From an uncultured Bacteroidales bacterium (lineage in GTDB: Bacteria; Bacteroidota; Bacteroidia; Bacteroidales; P3), in the NCBI GenBank assembly GCA_900316235.1, contig ONCC01000025.1, positions 22,802 to 86,801 on the forward strand: DNA of 64,000 bases, written 5' to 3'. The notes under the pieces were generated by a model. It did not search any database. It was not told the origin of the DNA and worked only from the letters and a program-made list of their open reading frames with translations. The translations under genes and the position numbers were made by a program. Positions 48,555 through 56,712 of the stretch are shown one piece after another; the stretch's first letter is position 1, and each line of letters begins with the position of its first letter.

Positions 48555-48773
48555 ATGTACACCATTCGAATGACCAAGACCTTCCGCCGCGACACCGAGC
48601 GTTGCCGCAAGTGCGGATACGATATGGAATTGCTGAAGACAGCCATCCGTCTGCTGGAGGTCAACGGCGAAATCGTAGGGGGAATTTCCTGTTTTGTTTC
48701 CACCTCTCTCCGCGCCGCCGCACAAGGCGGGGCGGGGCTTGCTTTGTGTCTAATTCTTAACATTATTTTTTAA
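48555..48773 (+). pseudogene. Truncated YafQ/RelE-type toxin
   Basis: The first about 40 residues, MYTIRMTKTFRRDTERCRKC and GYDMELLKTAIRLLEVNGEI, match the N-terminal half of YafQ mRNA interferases. The sequence then turns into unrelated low-complexity residues (ISCFVSTSLRAAAQGG) and stops. The C-terminal half with the catalytic His (GSHSDLF-type) is missing, so the toxin should be inactive. Confidence 0.7.
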
Positions 48774-48785
48774 TACCAAAACACA

Positions 48786-48995
48786 TTGAACAATTCAATA
48801 AACGAAAAAAGACCTTACGAGGCGCCACAGCTGACTGTGGTCTCGTTCAAGACCGAGCGAGGCTACGCCGGAAGCGTCGACGGGATTAACGGCCTGAACA
48901 ATGTTATCCTCGGAGCGATGCTGTCCTCGGGCGATGAAGGCGACTATGCCGACCGCAACGGCTACGGCTCGGCTTCAAGCAGTGTTTGGGACTAA
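48786..48995 (+). CDS. Short peptide preceding the fimbrillin-like gene
   Basis: 69 residues from a TTG start (no ATG in frame nearby). Sequence begins NNSINEKRPYEAPQLTVVSF, then KTERGYAGSVDG and a Gly/Asp/Ser/Asn-rich tail ending WD. A family of short proteins with the YEAPxLTVVSFKxERG pattern often sits upstream of surface-protein genes in Bacteroidales; function unknown. No signal peptide. 20 bp before the next ATG. Confidence 0.65.
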   Translation: MNNSINEKRPYEAPQLTVVSFKTERGYAGSVDGINGLNNVILGAMLSSGDEGDYADRNGYGSASSSVWD

Positions 48996-49015
48996 TCAAA
49001 ATGGAGGACAGGAAA

Positions 49016-50323
49016 ATGAAGAAGTATCTTTACAACATCTTTATGCTGGCCGCAGTGGCGGTGGCCTTCGTCTCGTGCGAGAAGGAAAACACGCCCGTCG
49101 ACGGCACGTTCACCCTCACCGTCGATGCCTCGAAGGAGGGCACCAAGGGCACCAAGCAACTCGGCCTCGACGGCTCGACGCTCAACGCCACATGGGCCGC
49201 GGGCGAGCAAGTGAAGGTTTACAACGGCGAGACCCTGCTCGGCACGCTGACCCCGCAGACCACGGGCAGCGCCCACACCAAGCTCTCCGGCACGCTCGAG
49301 GGCACCATCGCCGTGGGCGACGAGCTGACGCTGAAGTTCCTCAGCCCCGACTATGGCTCGCAGGACGGCACGCTGGCGTACATCGCCGCCAATTGCGACT
49401 ATGCCGTGGCGACGGTCACCGTCTCTGGCTTCTCCGGCGACGCCACGAAGACCATCGAGACCACCGGCCACGCCAATTTCGTCAACCAGCAGGCCATCGT
49501 GAAGTTCACGCTGAAGAACACCAGCAACGCCGACATCAGCGCCACGCAGCTCGTGGTCAACGACGGCTCAACCGACTATACCATTAACCCCGCCTCGGCC
49601 GCCAGCGAAATCTACGTCGCCATCCCAGGCTTCAGATGGCAGCAGACGGTCCGCCTTACTGCTACCGTGGGCAGCGTCGGATATACATACGAGAAGTCGG
49701 GCGTAAAGTTCACCAACGGCCAATACTACGAGATTGCAGTGAGGATGACGGGGCCTTACCCGCTGCTGAGTACTGCCACGACGGCTGACTATGGCAAGGT
49801 GGTGTGCGCCGCAGGCCATCTGCACGACGCGAAGACCGCCGTACCCGCAGGCTGCACCGCCGTTGGTATTCTGGGTAAGGTGACCTCGACCGGCCACGGA
49901 CTGATTCTCGCCCTACATAACACTATATCGCATACGTGGAACACCATCTTCGGCTGGGCCTCCGTGACCTACGCCGACACCAGGCTGAGGGTGATGCCAG
50001 ACGATGCCGCACGCGGCGTTGAGCTGAAGAGCTACACCGCGCTGGGCGCAACCGCCGTGTCGAACTGGGCCGTGGCGCAGAAGAGCGACTACGAGGCGAT
50101 ATTCACCAACCTCGGCTCGACGACTGGAGACAGCGACGGCAAGACTTACGACGGCAATGTAAATGCCTATATCACCACCGGTGTCGGAGGCACGGCATTA
50201 TCTAGCCATTATTGGTCAGCTACGTGGAAAACTGATTACAGATCGTGGTACTTCTACAAAGACGCTTGGAGCTACGAACAGAATGATAAAAAAAAGTGGG
50301 TCAGGCCAGTGCTCGGTTTCTGA
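49016..50323 (+). CDS. Fimbrillin-like lipoprotein with a C-lectin/FISUMP-type variable C-terminus
   Basis: 435 residues. Lipoprotein signal MKKYLYNIFMLAAVAVAFVS then Cys21. The N-terminal half (about 25-265) is a beta-rich fimbrillin/Mfa-like domain (TFTLTVDASKEGTKGTKQLG, WAAGEQVKVYNG, YIAANCDYAVATVTVSG). The C-terminal half (about 270-435) ends HYWSATWKTDYRSWYFYK, DAWSYEQNDKKKWVRPVLGF. That end, with YWSxT, many aromatic/Asn/Lys/Ser residues and the fixed RPVLGF tail, resembles the C-type-lectin-like domain of target proteins of diversity-generating retroelements and the related FISUMP domains. A surface ligand-binding protein is the best guess. Start at 49016 chosen because it opens the signal peptide. 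Confidence 0.78.
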   Translation: MKKYLYNIFMLAAVAVAFVSCEKENTPVDGTFTLTVDASKEGTKGTKQLGLDGSTLNATWAAGEQVKVYNGETLLGTLTPQTTGSAHTKLSGTLEGTIAVGDELTLKFLSPDYGSQDGTLAYIAANCDYAVATVTVSGFSGDATKTIETTGHANFVNQQAIVKFTLKNTSNADISATQLVVNDGSTDYTINPASAASEIYVAIPGFRWQQTVRLTATVGSVGYTYEKSGVKFTNGQYYEIAVRMTGPYPLLSTATTADYGKVVCAAGHLHDAKTAVPAGCTAVGILGKVTSTGHGLILALHNTISHTWNTIFGWASVTYADTRLRVMPDDAARGVELKSYTALGATAVSNWAVAQKSDYEAIFTNLGSTTGDSDGKTYDGNVNAYITTGVGGTALSSHYWSATWKTDYRSWYFYKDAWSYEQNDKKKWVRPVLGF

Positions 50324-50891
50324 CCTGAAGCGCACAAGACTATAGCCTCCTTTTACCTCGTACAAGTTCCGAACGAAAATATTAACCCACAAAAACATCA
50401 ATATTATGGAATTGCCCATTCAAATCGACACCGTCAGCATCGCGCGGGGCGACCAATCGGTTTTGAAAACGGCAACTCCGTCCGCCTGGTGAGGGACGCG
50501 AACTAAAACCGACCGTTTGTCAAGTTGAGAACTTGACAGTGTCAACCTGAGAACTTGACAAACGGCACCTTGGGAGGAATCCCTGTTGTTTAATCTTAAA
50601 ATATTAAAACTATGGCATTTATCAAGAAAATCAAACGCAAATGGCAGAACCAGCAGATTTCTTGATAAATAGGTGCTCGCGGCCTTCGGCTCCGCTACAC
50701 GGTGACGGCCGGCATGGTGGACAACGAGGCCGAGTAAGCCCCCCATTCGCCAAAGCGCAACCACAAGCAGCGAGGCCCGCGACGTTCGTCGCGGGCCTCG
50801 CTGCTTGATGGGCGGCGGCAAAATCACTACTTTTGGCTATTGTGGGGTTTCGGCGACGGGGGTATTTTTGCAGCAGATTATTTTTCTGCTT
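50324..50891. other. Gene-fragment region without an intact gene
   Basis: About 570 bases holding several gene remnants on the plus strand. At 50405 an ATG starts MELPIQIDTVSIARGDQSVL, stopping after 28 residues, like the 5' end of a larger gene. Overlapping it in another frame is IGFENGNSVRLVRDAN followed by TAA (about 50450-50512), like the 3' end of a FISUMP-type surface protein. At 50611 MAFIKKIKRKWQNQQIS stops after 17 codons and resembles the start of Bacteroidales HU-like DNA-binding proteins. A further tail, RLRYTVTAGMVDNEAE, ends in a stop near 50738. A hairpin with GTTTGTCAAGTT/AACTTGACAAAC arms lies at about 50516-50564. Confidence 0.6.
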
Positions 50892-51422
50892 ATGAAAGTG
50901 AATACAAAGAAAGTCAGTGTGATAGTGATGGCGCTGGTGGCTGCGGTGCTGGCTGCGGGCACCATTTTTGAGAAAGAACACGGCGCGGAGTGGACAGGCG
51001 AGCATTTCTATGGCTCGTGGTGGTTCGCTTGATACGTTCCCATTTCTCCTCCCTGCTCATCCATATTGCCATTCCCGTCATTCTGCTCGGCGGCGCCCTC
51101 ACTTCCTGGACGGGCGAGCACTACAGCATCACCCTTGCCCCTGGCGAGACCAAGGAGGGCATCACCCTCGAGCACTTCGAGGTGCTCTATTATCCCGGCA
51201 CGCACACCCCGATGGACTTCGTCAGCCACGTCACCGCCGACGGCGAGCCTTTCGACATCTCGATGAACCACATCCTCCGTCACGACGGCCGCCGCTACTA
51301 CCAGGAGGATTACGACGACCAAGGCCGCACCACCCTCAGCGTCAGCCACGACCCCTGGGGCATCCCCGTCACCTACACCGGCTATGCCCTGCTGCTCCTC
51401 GGGCTGGGGTGGCTTGTTATCA

Positions 51423-51570
51423 AGAGGAGTGAAAGGGGAGTGAATAAGGGGAGTGAAAGGGAAGTGAAAGGGACAATAGCATCGGCAGACAATATTGCAG
51501 ACAAGAACATTCGTCCCCCTCACTCCTCCTTCACTCCCCCCTCACTCCCCTCTCACACCCTCTCTCTACT
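51423..51570. repeat. GGAGTGAAA tandem repeats and their inverted counterpart
   Basis: A first array (51423-51472) of GGAGTGAAAG/GGAAGTGAAA units and a second (51513-51570) of CCCTCACTCC/TTCACTCCCC units, roughly reverse complements of each other, 40 bases apart. In the reading frame they give RSERGVNKGSEREVKG and PPHSSFTPPSLPSHTLS in place of a conserved linker. Confidence 0.8.
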
Positions 51571-52589
51571 GTTACTCCTCCTCATTCCCCTCTCCTCCAT
51601 CGCCGCACCCCGCACCCTGCCTCGCGAGACCGCCTCGAAGATGGGCGAGATGTACACCCTCTACAAAGGGCGCATCTGCCCCCTGCAGACCTTCGCCAAG
51701 GATTTCACCACCAAGCTCACCGGCAAAGCCACCTACGAAGGCCTCTCCTCCGAGCAGGTCCTCAGCGGCTTCCTCTTCTACTACAGCGACTGGGCGCCGG
51801 TGCTCGACGAGGTAAGCCCCAAACGGCAGAAAGAAAGCAAGGCGCTGGTAGAGATGCTCCTCTCCGGCCGCAGTCTAAAACTCTTCCCTGTGGCCGACAG
51901 CACTGGCACTCTCGGCTGGTACGCACAAAACGACGACCTGCCGATGACCGTCTCCGACGACGAGTACATCTTCATCCGCAAGCACCTCAGCTACTGCCAG
52001 GAACTGGTCGTGAAAGGCGACTATGCCGCCCTGGAGCAGGTCTTCGAAAAGATAAAACTCTTCCAAGAAAAACGTGCTGCCGACGTTCTCCCCTCTCCCA
52101 CGAGGGTCAAAGCCGAGCGCCTCTACAACGCCCTCACCACCGGCCGCTGGCTGGCGATGCTCAGCATCACCCTCGGCCTCCTCTGCTTCGCCTACAGCCT
52201 CTGGAAAAAGGGGAGTCTCCTCTCTCACTCCCTTGCACTTCTATATCTCGTCCTTCTTACCTCATTCCTCTTACTTATCTTCATCCTTAGATGGATAGCC
52301 GGCGGCCATATCCCCATGGCGGGTGGTTTCGACTCTATGAACCTGATGGCCATCGTTATAGGCATCATCGGGCTGGCCTTGATGCGTCGACACCCGATGG
52401 CACTGCCCGTGTCGATGCTGACTATAGGCTTCTGCCTATTGGTAGCCATGATGAGCGGCAGCAACCCGCCTGTAACCAACCTTATGCCGGTACTCAGCTC
52501 ACCGCTGTTATGCCTCCACGTGGCGGTCATCATGATGTCCTACGCATTGTTCTTCTTCCTAATGATGATTGGGGTGGCGGGACTGATAA

Positions 52590-52623
52590 GTTCCAAGTTT
52601 CAGGATTCAGGTTTCAAGTTAGG
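52590..52623. repeat. TTCAGGTTTCAAG-type tandem repeat
   Basis: Four degenerate units (AAGTTTCA, GGATTCA, GGTTTCA, AGTTAGG) encoding SSKFQDSGFKLGK in a loop between membrane helices of the CcsA part. Confidence 0.65.
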
Positions 52624-52934
52624 TAAGACGCTTCTTTATCCAGCTGTCTTCCTGCTGGCCCTCGGCATCATCATCGGTGCCCTCTGGGCCAACATCTCGT
52701 GGGGAAACTACTGGACCTGGGATCCCAAGGAAGTCTGGGCCCTCATCACCCTCATCGTCTATGCCTTCCCCCTGCATCCCTCCTTGAAAATCAGCCGCAA
52801 CCCCAAGCACCTCTTCCTATACTGCACCTTCTCCTTCCTCAGCGTCATCATCACTTATTTCGGTGTCAATTTCCTCCTCGGTGGCATGCACGCCTATGGC
52901 GGCTAACCTCCCCAATGCATGTTTTCTTACAACT

Positions 52935-52973
52935 AAAAAAGACAGGCTCACCTTCCGGGAGCCTGTCTTTTTT
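52935..52973 (+). terminator. Intrinsic terminator after the cytochrome biogenesis gene
   Basis: Fifteen-base arms (AAAAAAGACAGGCTC and complement) around a nine-base loop followed by a run of T's. Confidence 0.9.
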
Positions 52974-53673
52974 TTGTTTTCTGCCACTCATCTAGTTGAG
53001 AAAGAGGCGAATTTTCATACCTCCGGCGTCAACGTTCTGGCAGCAGCGGGCAAAACTCATGATGTTCTGGAGTATCTGCTCCGAGGGTTGTATGCTTGTG
53101 CTTGCAGAGGTCGGAAATGTGTCCATGTGGGTAAATTCGTATTCCTGCATCATACGCGCCTTTATATGTTGAACAATCAGTTATTTTCACACATAATAAC
53201 TCCCATGTTGAAAAAAAATTGTGCCATATTGAAAATTTAACATTTGCCCCCCACCCCCCCATTGCCTTTCATCTCATTCCCCCCAGCTATATATAAATGT
53301 TAATAAATCTTAAATACCAACATCCTAATATAACCCTATCAACACCTACTGTGGTAGGAGTTGGTTAGGAGTTGGTAAGGAGATGGTAGGTAGTTCATAC
53401 TAATCAGGTACAGCGACTTATATACAAAAAACGGCCCCCTGCCTTCAAAACTGGGGTCCATGGAGATTTTTCTACTAGAAAATTAACTTAACAAATATTA
53501 AAATTATTAGGGGCAGGTGTCTGTACCTTATTGTTTGGTATAGCCCTTACCTTATATTTGCGGTTGAGAAATAATTAGTATTTTTGCTCATTGTATTTAA
53601 TCAATTTATAGGGTATTCGCTGGTACACCACGGTTAGCGGTAAAGATTTTTCGCTCAGATAGCAGAAACCGGA
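52974..53673. other. Long intergenic stretch, no gene seen
   Basis: About 700 bases of mostly AT-rich DNA between convergent genes. It holds the second copy of the dispersed inverted repeat (53315-53393), poly-C/poly-A tracts (about 53240-53265) and promoter-like boxes without matching genes (TATATTTG near 53555, TATTTTTG near 53579). No convincing coding frame or tRNA. Confidence 0.6.
53315..53393. repeat. Nested inverted repeat, copy 2 of the dispersed element
   Basis: Core at 53334-53377 identical to 24242-24285 except for two of 44 bases; contains CCTACTGTGGTAGG and the direct repeat TTAGGAGTTGGTA. The outer arms have diverged from copy 1. Confidence 0.82.
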
Positions 53674-54777
53674 TTATATCTTCAGCGTCGGGCCGGCACC
53701 GGTCTCTCTGTCGGTGAGGACAGAGACCACCTTGCTGGCATCATATGAGACGTAATTGTATTGCGGCACAAACTGGCGCTGGTTGCCCTGACAGAGCGTG
53801 GTGTCGGGGTAGCCGTAACATCCGGTCACCTGCACGTTGTAGTCCTTGTCGCCATGCCAGTCTTTCAGGAAGTTCTCGCGTGCTGCCGCTGTGGTGGCAG
53901 CACATTTCTCGACATAGATATTGGAGTACACTCCATAGCCGATGCAGTAATGGTAGTCCTCGCCATCGTAAAGGCAGTTGACGATATGCACTTTGCCAAA
54001 CCTGACACGCGGACAACGCTCGGAGCAGCCCTTACCCCACCAGCAGTTGATGAAAGTGCAGTTGAGCTTGCCACCGTCGACGTCGGCAGTGTTGTTGCTT
54101 CCTCCGATAAGATTGCTGTTACGGTGATCGTCGTTACCACCGCTGCCGTCCGCCATAGGTTCAATCAGATAGCGGAAACGTGTCCAGCTGACGCAGACGT
54201 TGTCGGAACCATTGGTGATATCCATGTTGCCGTCGATGCCGTCTTGGATGTCGCAGTGGTCAACCCATACGTTAGTGGCTCCGATGAGTGAGATGTTGTC
54301 AGCGGAGTTCGCATCGATGTCATACGCGCCAGGACCGAGAATGGTCAGATTGCGGATGATGATGTTGTCGCTACCCATGAGCAGGAAAACACCGGCCGTG
54401 GTGTCGCGATGCCTGTTGCTGATAACGGCGCCGCTCAACCCGAGGATGGACTTGTTGGAACCCACGGAGATGGTGCTGTCGAGGTTGATGGTGCCTTTCA
54501 CGTACACGGTGGCGGGTTCTGTGCCAGCCAGCACTTCCCTGAGTGCTTCCTGGGTTGTCACGGTGACCACGTTCTGTCCGCCTCCACCGGTCACATTGGC
54601 GCCAAAGCCAACAGGACAATTCATGTCGTAAGGCGACAAGGTATGGGTAGTGTCTTTGTCGCAGCCAACGAATACGAGGGCTGTCAGTGGCAGCGCGAGA
54701 AGCCAAAGCCCCACCAGACACTTCCGGCGGAAAATGGTGTAAACTGCGCCCCTTAATGAAATTTCAGATGCTAACAT
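53674..54777 (-). CDS. Pectate lyase-family lipoprotein (PL1)
   Basis: 367 residues. N-terminal signal with lipobox VFVGC (LALPLTALVFVGCDKD), so probably a surface or periplasmic lipoprotein. Right-handed beta-helix pectate lyase: the signature NVWVDHCDIQDG (vWiDH), SDNVCVSWTRFRY, and RCPRVRFGKVHIVNCLY with the conserved catalytic-type Arg. It cleaves polygalacturonate by beta-elimination if the family activity holds. Start at the ATG at 54777; a GTG at 54801 is possible. No SusC/SusD pair nearby. Lies 37 bp after the acetyltransferase on the same strand. Confidence 0.9.
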   Translation of the reverse strand: MLASEISLRGAVYTIFRRKCLVGLWLLALPLTALVFVGCDKDTTHTLSPYDMNCPVGFGANVTGGGGQNVVTVTTQEALREVLAGTEPATVYVKGTINLDSTISVGSNKSILGLSGAVISNRHRDTTAGVFLLMGSDNIIIRNLTILGPGAYDIDANSADNISLIGATNVWVDHCDIQDGIDGNMDITNGSDNVCVSWTRFRYLIEPMADGSGGNDDHRNSNLIGGSNNTADVDGGKLNCTFINCWWGKGCSERCPRVRFGKVHIVNCLYDGEDYHYCIGYGVYSNIYVEKCAATTAAARENFLKDWHGDKDYNVQVTGCYGYPDTTLCQGNQRQFVPQYNYVSYDASKVVSVLTDRETGAGPTLKI

Positions 54778-54814
54778 TGTAATTTGTTTGATATATAACA
54801 CTGTCGGGTGATCC

Positions 54815-55381
54815 CTAATTCATTTCTAAATCCTTGATTTTCCTGGCTGGAACGCCTCCCACAAGGGTGTTGTCGGGCACGTCTTTCGTCACCACTGCTC
54901 CGGCGGCGACAACGGCATTCCGCCCTATCGTCACACCCGGACAGATGGTAGCTCCGATGCAGATCCAGGCGTTCTCCTTGACGGTCACTTTCCCGAAATG
55001 GAGCAGGTCGTGCCGGGACCGGAGATCGTGATTCACCGTCGTGATTTTGACATCGGGCGCAATCAGGACGTTGTCCTCTATCTCAACAATCCCGGTGGAC
55101 AAAATCGTGGCTCCTTTGTTGATGATAATGTTCTTCCCAAGTTTCATCCGGCAGCCGCAATCGCAATAGAAAGGGGAAATGATGGCTACACTGTCGTCGA
55201 GTTCGCACCGGAACAGCTCTTCCAGCAGCGCTTTGTAATCCGGGTCGGTGGGCTTTTGGGAGGATATCTTCAGGCATAAAGCGTGGCACCGAATCATCTC
55301 CTCCTCCACGTTGCGCAAACGGGGGTCGTCTTTGCAGGCTGAGCCCGTAGCATCAATAAAATCAAACATATTGTTTGTCAT
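54815..55381 (-). CDS. Sugar O-acetyltransferase (maltose/galactoside acetyltransferase-like, left-handed beta-helix)
   Basis: 188 residues. N-terminal Mac-type region (EEEMIRCHALCLKISSQKPT, EELFRCELDDSVAIISPFYCDCGCRMKLGKN) followed by hexapeptide repeats (IIINKGATILSTGIVEIEDNVLIAPDVKITTVNHDLR, WICIGATICPGVTIGRNAVVAAGAVVTKDVP) with the catalytic-type His in TVNHDL. Uses acetyl-CoA to acetylate a sugar hydroxyl. The ATG at 55381 fits the family length; the frame continues upstream without homology. A strong promoter precedes it. The link to a pectate lyase is unusual: it could handle oligosaccharide products. Confidence 0.9.
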   Translation of the reverse strand: MTNNMFDFIDATGSACKDDPRLRNVEEEMIRCHALCLKISSQKPTDPDYKALLEELFRCELDDSVAIISPFYCDCGCRMKLGKNIIINKGATILSTGIVEIEDNVLIAPDVKITTVNHDLRSRHDLLHFGKVTVKENAWICIGATICPGVTIGRNAVVAAGAVVTKDVPDNTLVGGVPARKIKDLEMN

Positions 55382-55422
55382 CTTTACAATTACTTCGTGA
55401 TATTCAGTAGAATTATCGACTG

Positions 55423-55453
55423 CAAAGATACGAAGAATATTCGGAGTGGCAAA
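55423..55453 (-). promoter_or_regulatory. Promoter of the acetyltransferase/pectate lyase unit
   Basis: Minus-strand TATCTTTG (55423-55430) and TTTG (55450-55453), spacing 19 bp, 42 bases before the ATG. Confidence 0.7.
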
Positions 55454-55650
55454 AATTAATTTCATTGGCTGTTGCGAAGGGGTCGATTTTGTGAAAAACT
55501 TGTTGAAAACAGTTGTTTTTGCGGCGCTGTTTTGTTGATAAAATGTAATTTTATACAAATATTTTGTGTTAAAATATTTTTGTAACATACAGTTTATCAG
55601 TGTCTCCAAGATATTTTAAGATTATTTAACAGAAAGGTGGATGCAAGAAG

Positions 55651-55682
55651 CTTGGTGGGGTGGAAAAAAAGTAGTACTTTTG
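55651..55682 (+). promoter_or_regulatory. Promoter of the ribosomal protein operon
   Basis: CTTG (55651-55654, one mismatch to TTTG) and TACTTTTG (55675-55682), spacing 20 bp. An 80-base AT-rich leader follows before rpsL. Confidence 0.6.
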
Positions 55683-55763
55683 CAATTCCTTTTTGGGCGG
55701 GTTATGCCCGAAAACGAGAATAGAAAAACAAATTATAATAAATAAAAAAACAAGTAAAAAGAA

Positions 55764-56147
55764 ATGCCAACAATTCAGCAATTAGTTCGCAAAGGACGTC
55801 AGCAGATGGAGTACAAGTCCAAGTCTCCCGCTCTCGACAGCTGCCCGCAGCGTCGTGGAGTCTGCACCCGTGTGTACACCACCACCCCCAAGAAACCTAA
55901 CTCGGCCATGCGTAAAGTGGCCCGTGTGCGTCTTACCAACGGTAAGGAAGTCAACGCCTACATCCCGGGTGAGGGTCACAACCTGCAGGAGCACTCGATC
56001 GTGATGATCCGCGGAGGCCGTGTGAAGGACCTTCCCGGTGTGCGTTATCACATCATCCGTGGTGCCCTCGATACCAGCGGAGTGGACGGTCGTCGCCAGC
56101 GTCGTTCGAAATACGGTGCCAAGCGTCCGAAACAGGCCGGCAAGTAA
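55764..56147 (+). CDS. rpsL: 30S ribosomal protein S12
   Basis: 127 residues; decoding-centre protein at the 30S interface. Starts [20 protein letters not shown], with [21 protein letters not shown] (the lysine where streptomycin-resistance changes occur is the normal Lys) and [34 protein letters not shown]. First gene of the str/S10 cluster. Confidence 0.98.
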   Translation: MPTIQQLVRKGRQQMEYKSKSPALDSCPQRRGVCTRVYTTTPKKPNSAMRKVARVRLTNGKEVNAYIPGEGHNLQEHSIVMIRGGRVKDLPGVRYHIIRGALDTSGVDGRRQRRSKYGAKRPKQAGK

Positions 56148-56182
56148 AGTTTAAAGTTTAGAGTTTAAAGTTTAAAGTTAGA
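56147..56182. repeat. TTTAAAG tandem repeat between rpsL and rpsG
   Basis: About five degenerate 7-nt units (AGTTTAA, AGTTTAG, AGTTTAA ...) filling the 42-base gap between two ribosomal protein genes. Confidence 0.75.
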
Positions 56183-56189
56183 ACTAGCA

Positions 56190-56657
56190 ATGAGAAAAGC
56201 TAAACCCAAGAAAAGAATCATCCTTCCGGATCCCAAATATAATGACATCCTAGTCACCAAGTTCGTCAACAACCTGATGATGGGTGGTAAGAAGACCATC
56301 GCCTACAAGATCTTCTATGAGGCCATCGACGTGGTCGCTGACCGTACCAAAGAGGACGGTCTCGAGGTGTGGAAGAAAGCTCTGGCCAATGTTACCCCGA
56401 GTGTCGAGGTGCGCAGCCGCCGTATCGGTGGTGCTACCTTCCAGATTCCTACCGAGATCCGCGCCGAGCGCAAGCAGAGCATCGGCATGAAGAACCTCAT
56501 CGGTTTCTCGCGCAAGCGCAGTGAGAAGACCATGGCCCTGAAGCTGGCCGCCGAAATCCAGGCCGCTTACAAGGAAGAGGGTGCCGCCTTCAAGCGCAAG
56601 GAGGATATCCACCGCATGGCCGACGCCAACAAGGCCTTCTCTCACTTCAGAGTGTGA
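56190..56657 (+). CDS. rpsG: 30S ribosomal protein S7
   Basis: 155 residues; nucleates assembly of the 30S head and contacts the E-site. [44 protein letters not shown] and [20 protein letters not shown] match the family; C-terminal [15 protein letters not shown] is standard. Confidence 0.98.
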   Translation: MRKAKPKKRIILPDPKYNDILVTKFVNNLMMGGKKTIAYKIFYEAIDVVADRTKEDGLEVWKKALANVTPSVEVRSRRIGGATFQIPTEIRAERKQSIGMKNLIGFSRKRSEKTMALKLAAEIQAAYKEEGAAFKRKEDIHRMADANKAFSHFRV

Positions 56658-56712
56658 TTATATTAATAGAATATACATTAATATAATATAACAAACAGCA
56701 ACAAGTAACAAT

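Larger units (their letters stand above)
50892..52906 (+). pseudogene. ccsA: Fused ResB/CcsA cytochrome c biogenesis gene, frameshifted near its 5' end
   Basis: The true start appears to be the ATG at 50892: MKVNTKKVSVIVMALVAAVL, then AGTIFEKEHGAEWTGEHFYGSWWFA and a stop at 51030-51032. The continuation lies in another frame (readable from 50990): SHFSSLLIHIAIPVILLGGALTSWTGE and on to 52906. Comparison with family layout suggests the second membrane helix is deleted at the junction (about 51020-51035). Downstream, the ResB-like periplasmic part and a complete CcsA part with the heme motif GNYWTWDPKEVWALITL (near 52707-52757) are intact. Two tandem-repeat insertions (51423-51570) and another (52590-52623) also interrupt it. 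Either a pseudogene, or an assembly or sequencing defect. Confidence 0.8.

Noticed and set aside
48901..49587. A 228-residue alternative frame over the fimbrillin-like gene
   Set aside because: Arg/His-rich shadow of the real gene, which has a proper lipoprotein signal.
49016..50891. A complete diversity-generating retroelement
   Set aside because: Only a candidate variable region is visible; no reverse transcriptase, accessory gene or template repeat can be found in the window.
53400..53670. Possible tRNA or small RNA near the promoter-like boxes at 53555 and 53579
   Set aside because: No cloverleaf, no T-loop consensus and no CCA end could be found.
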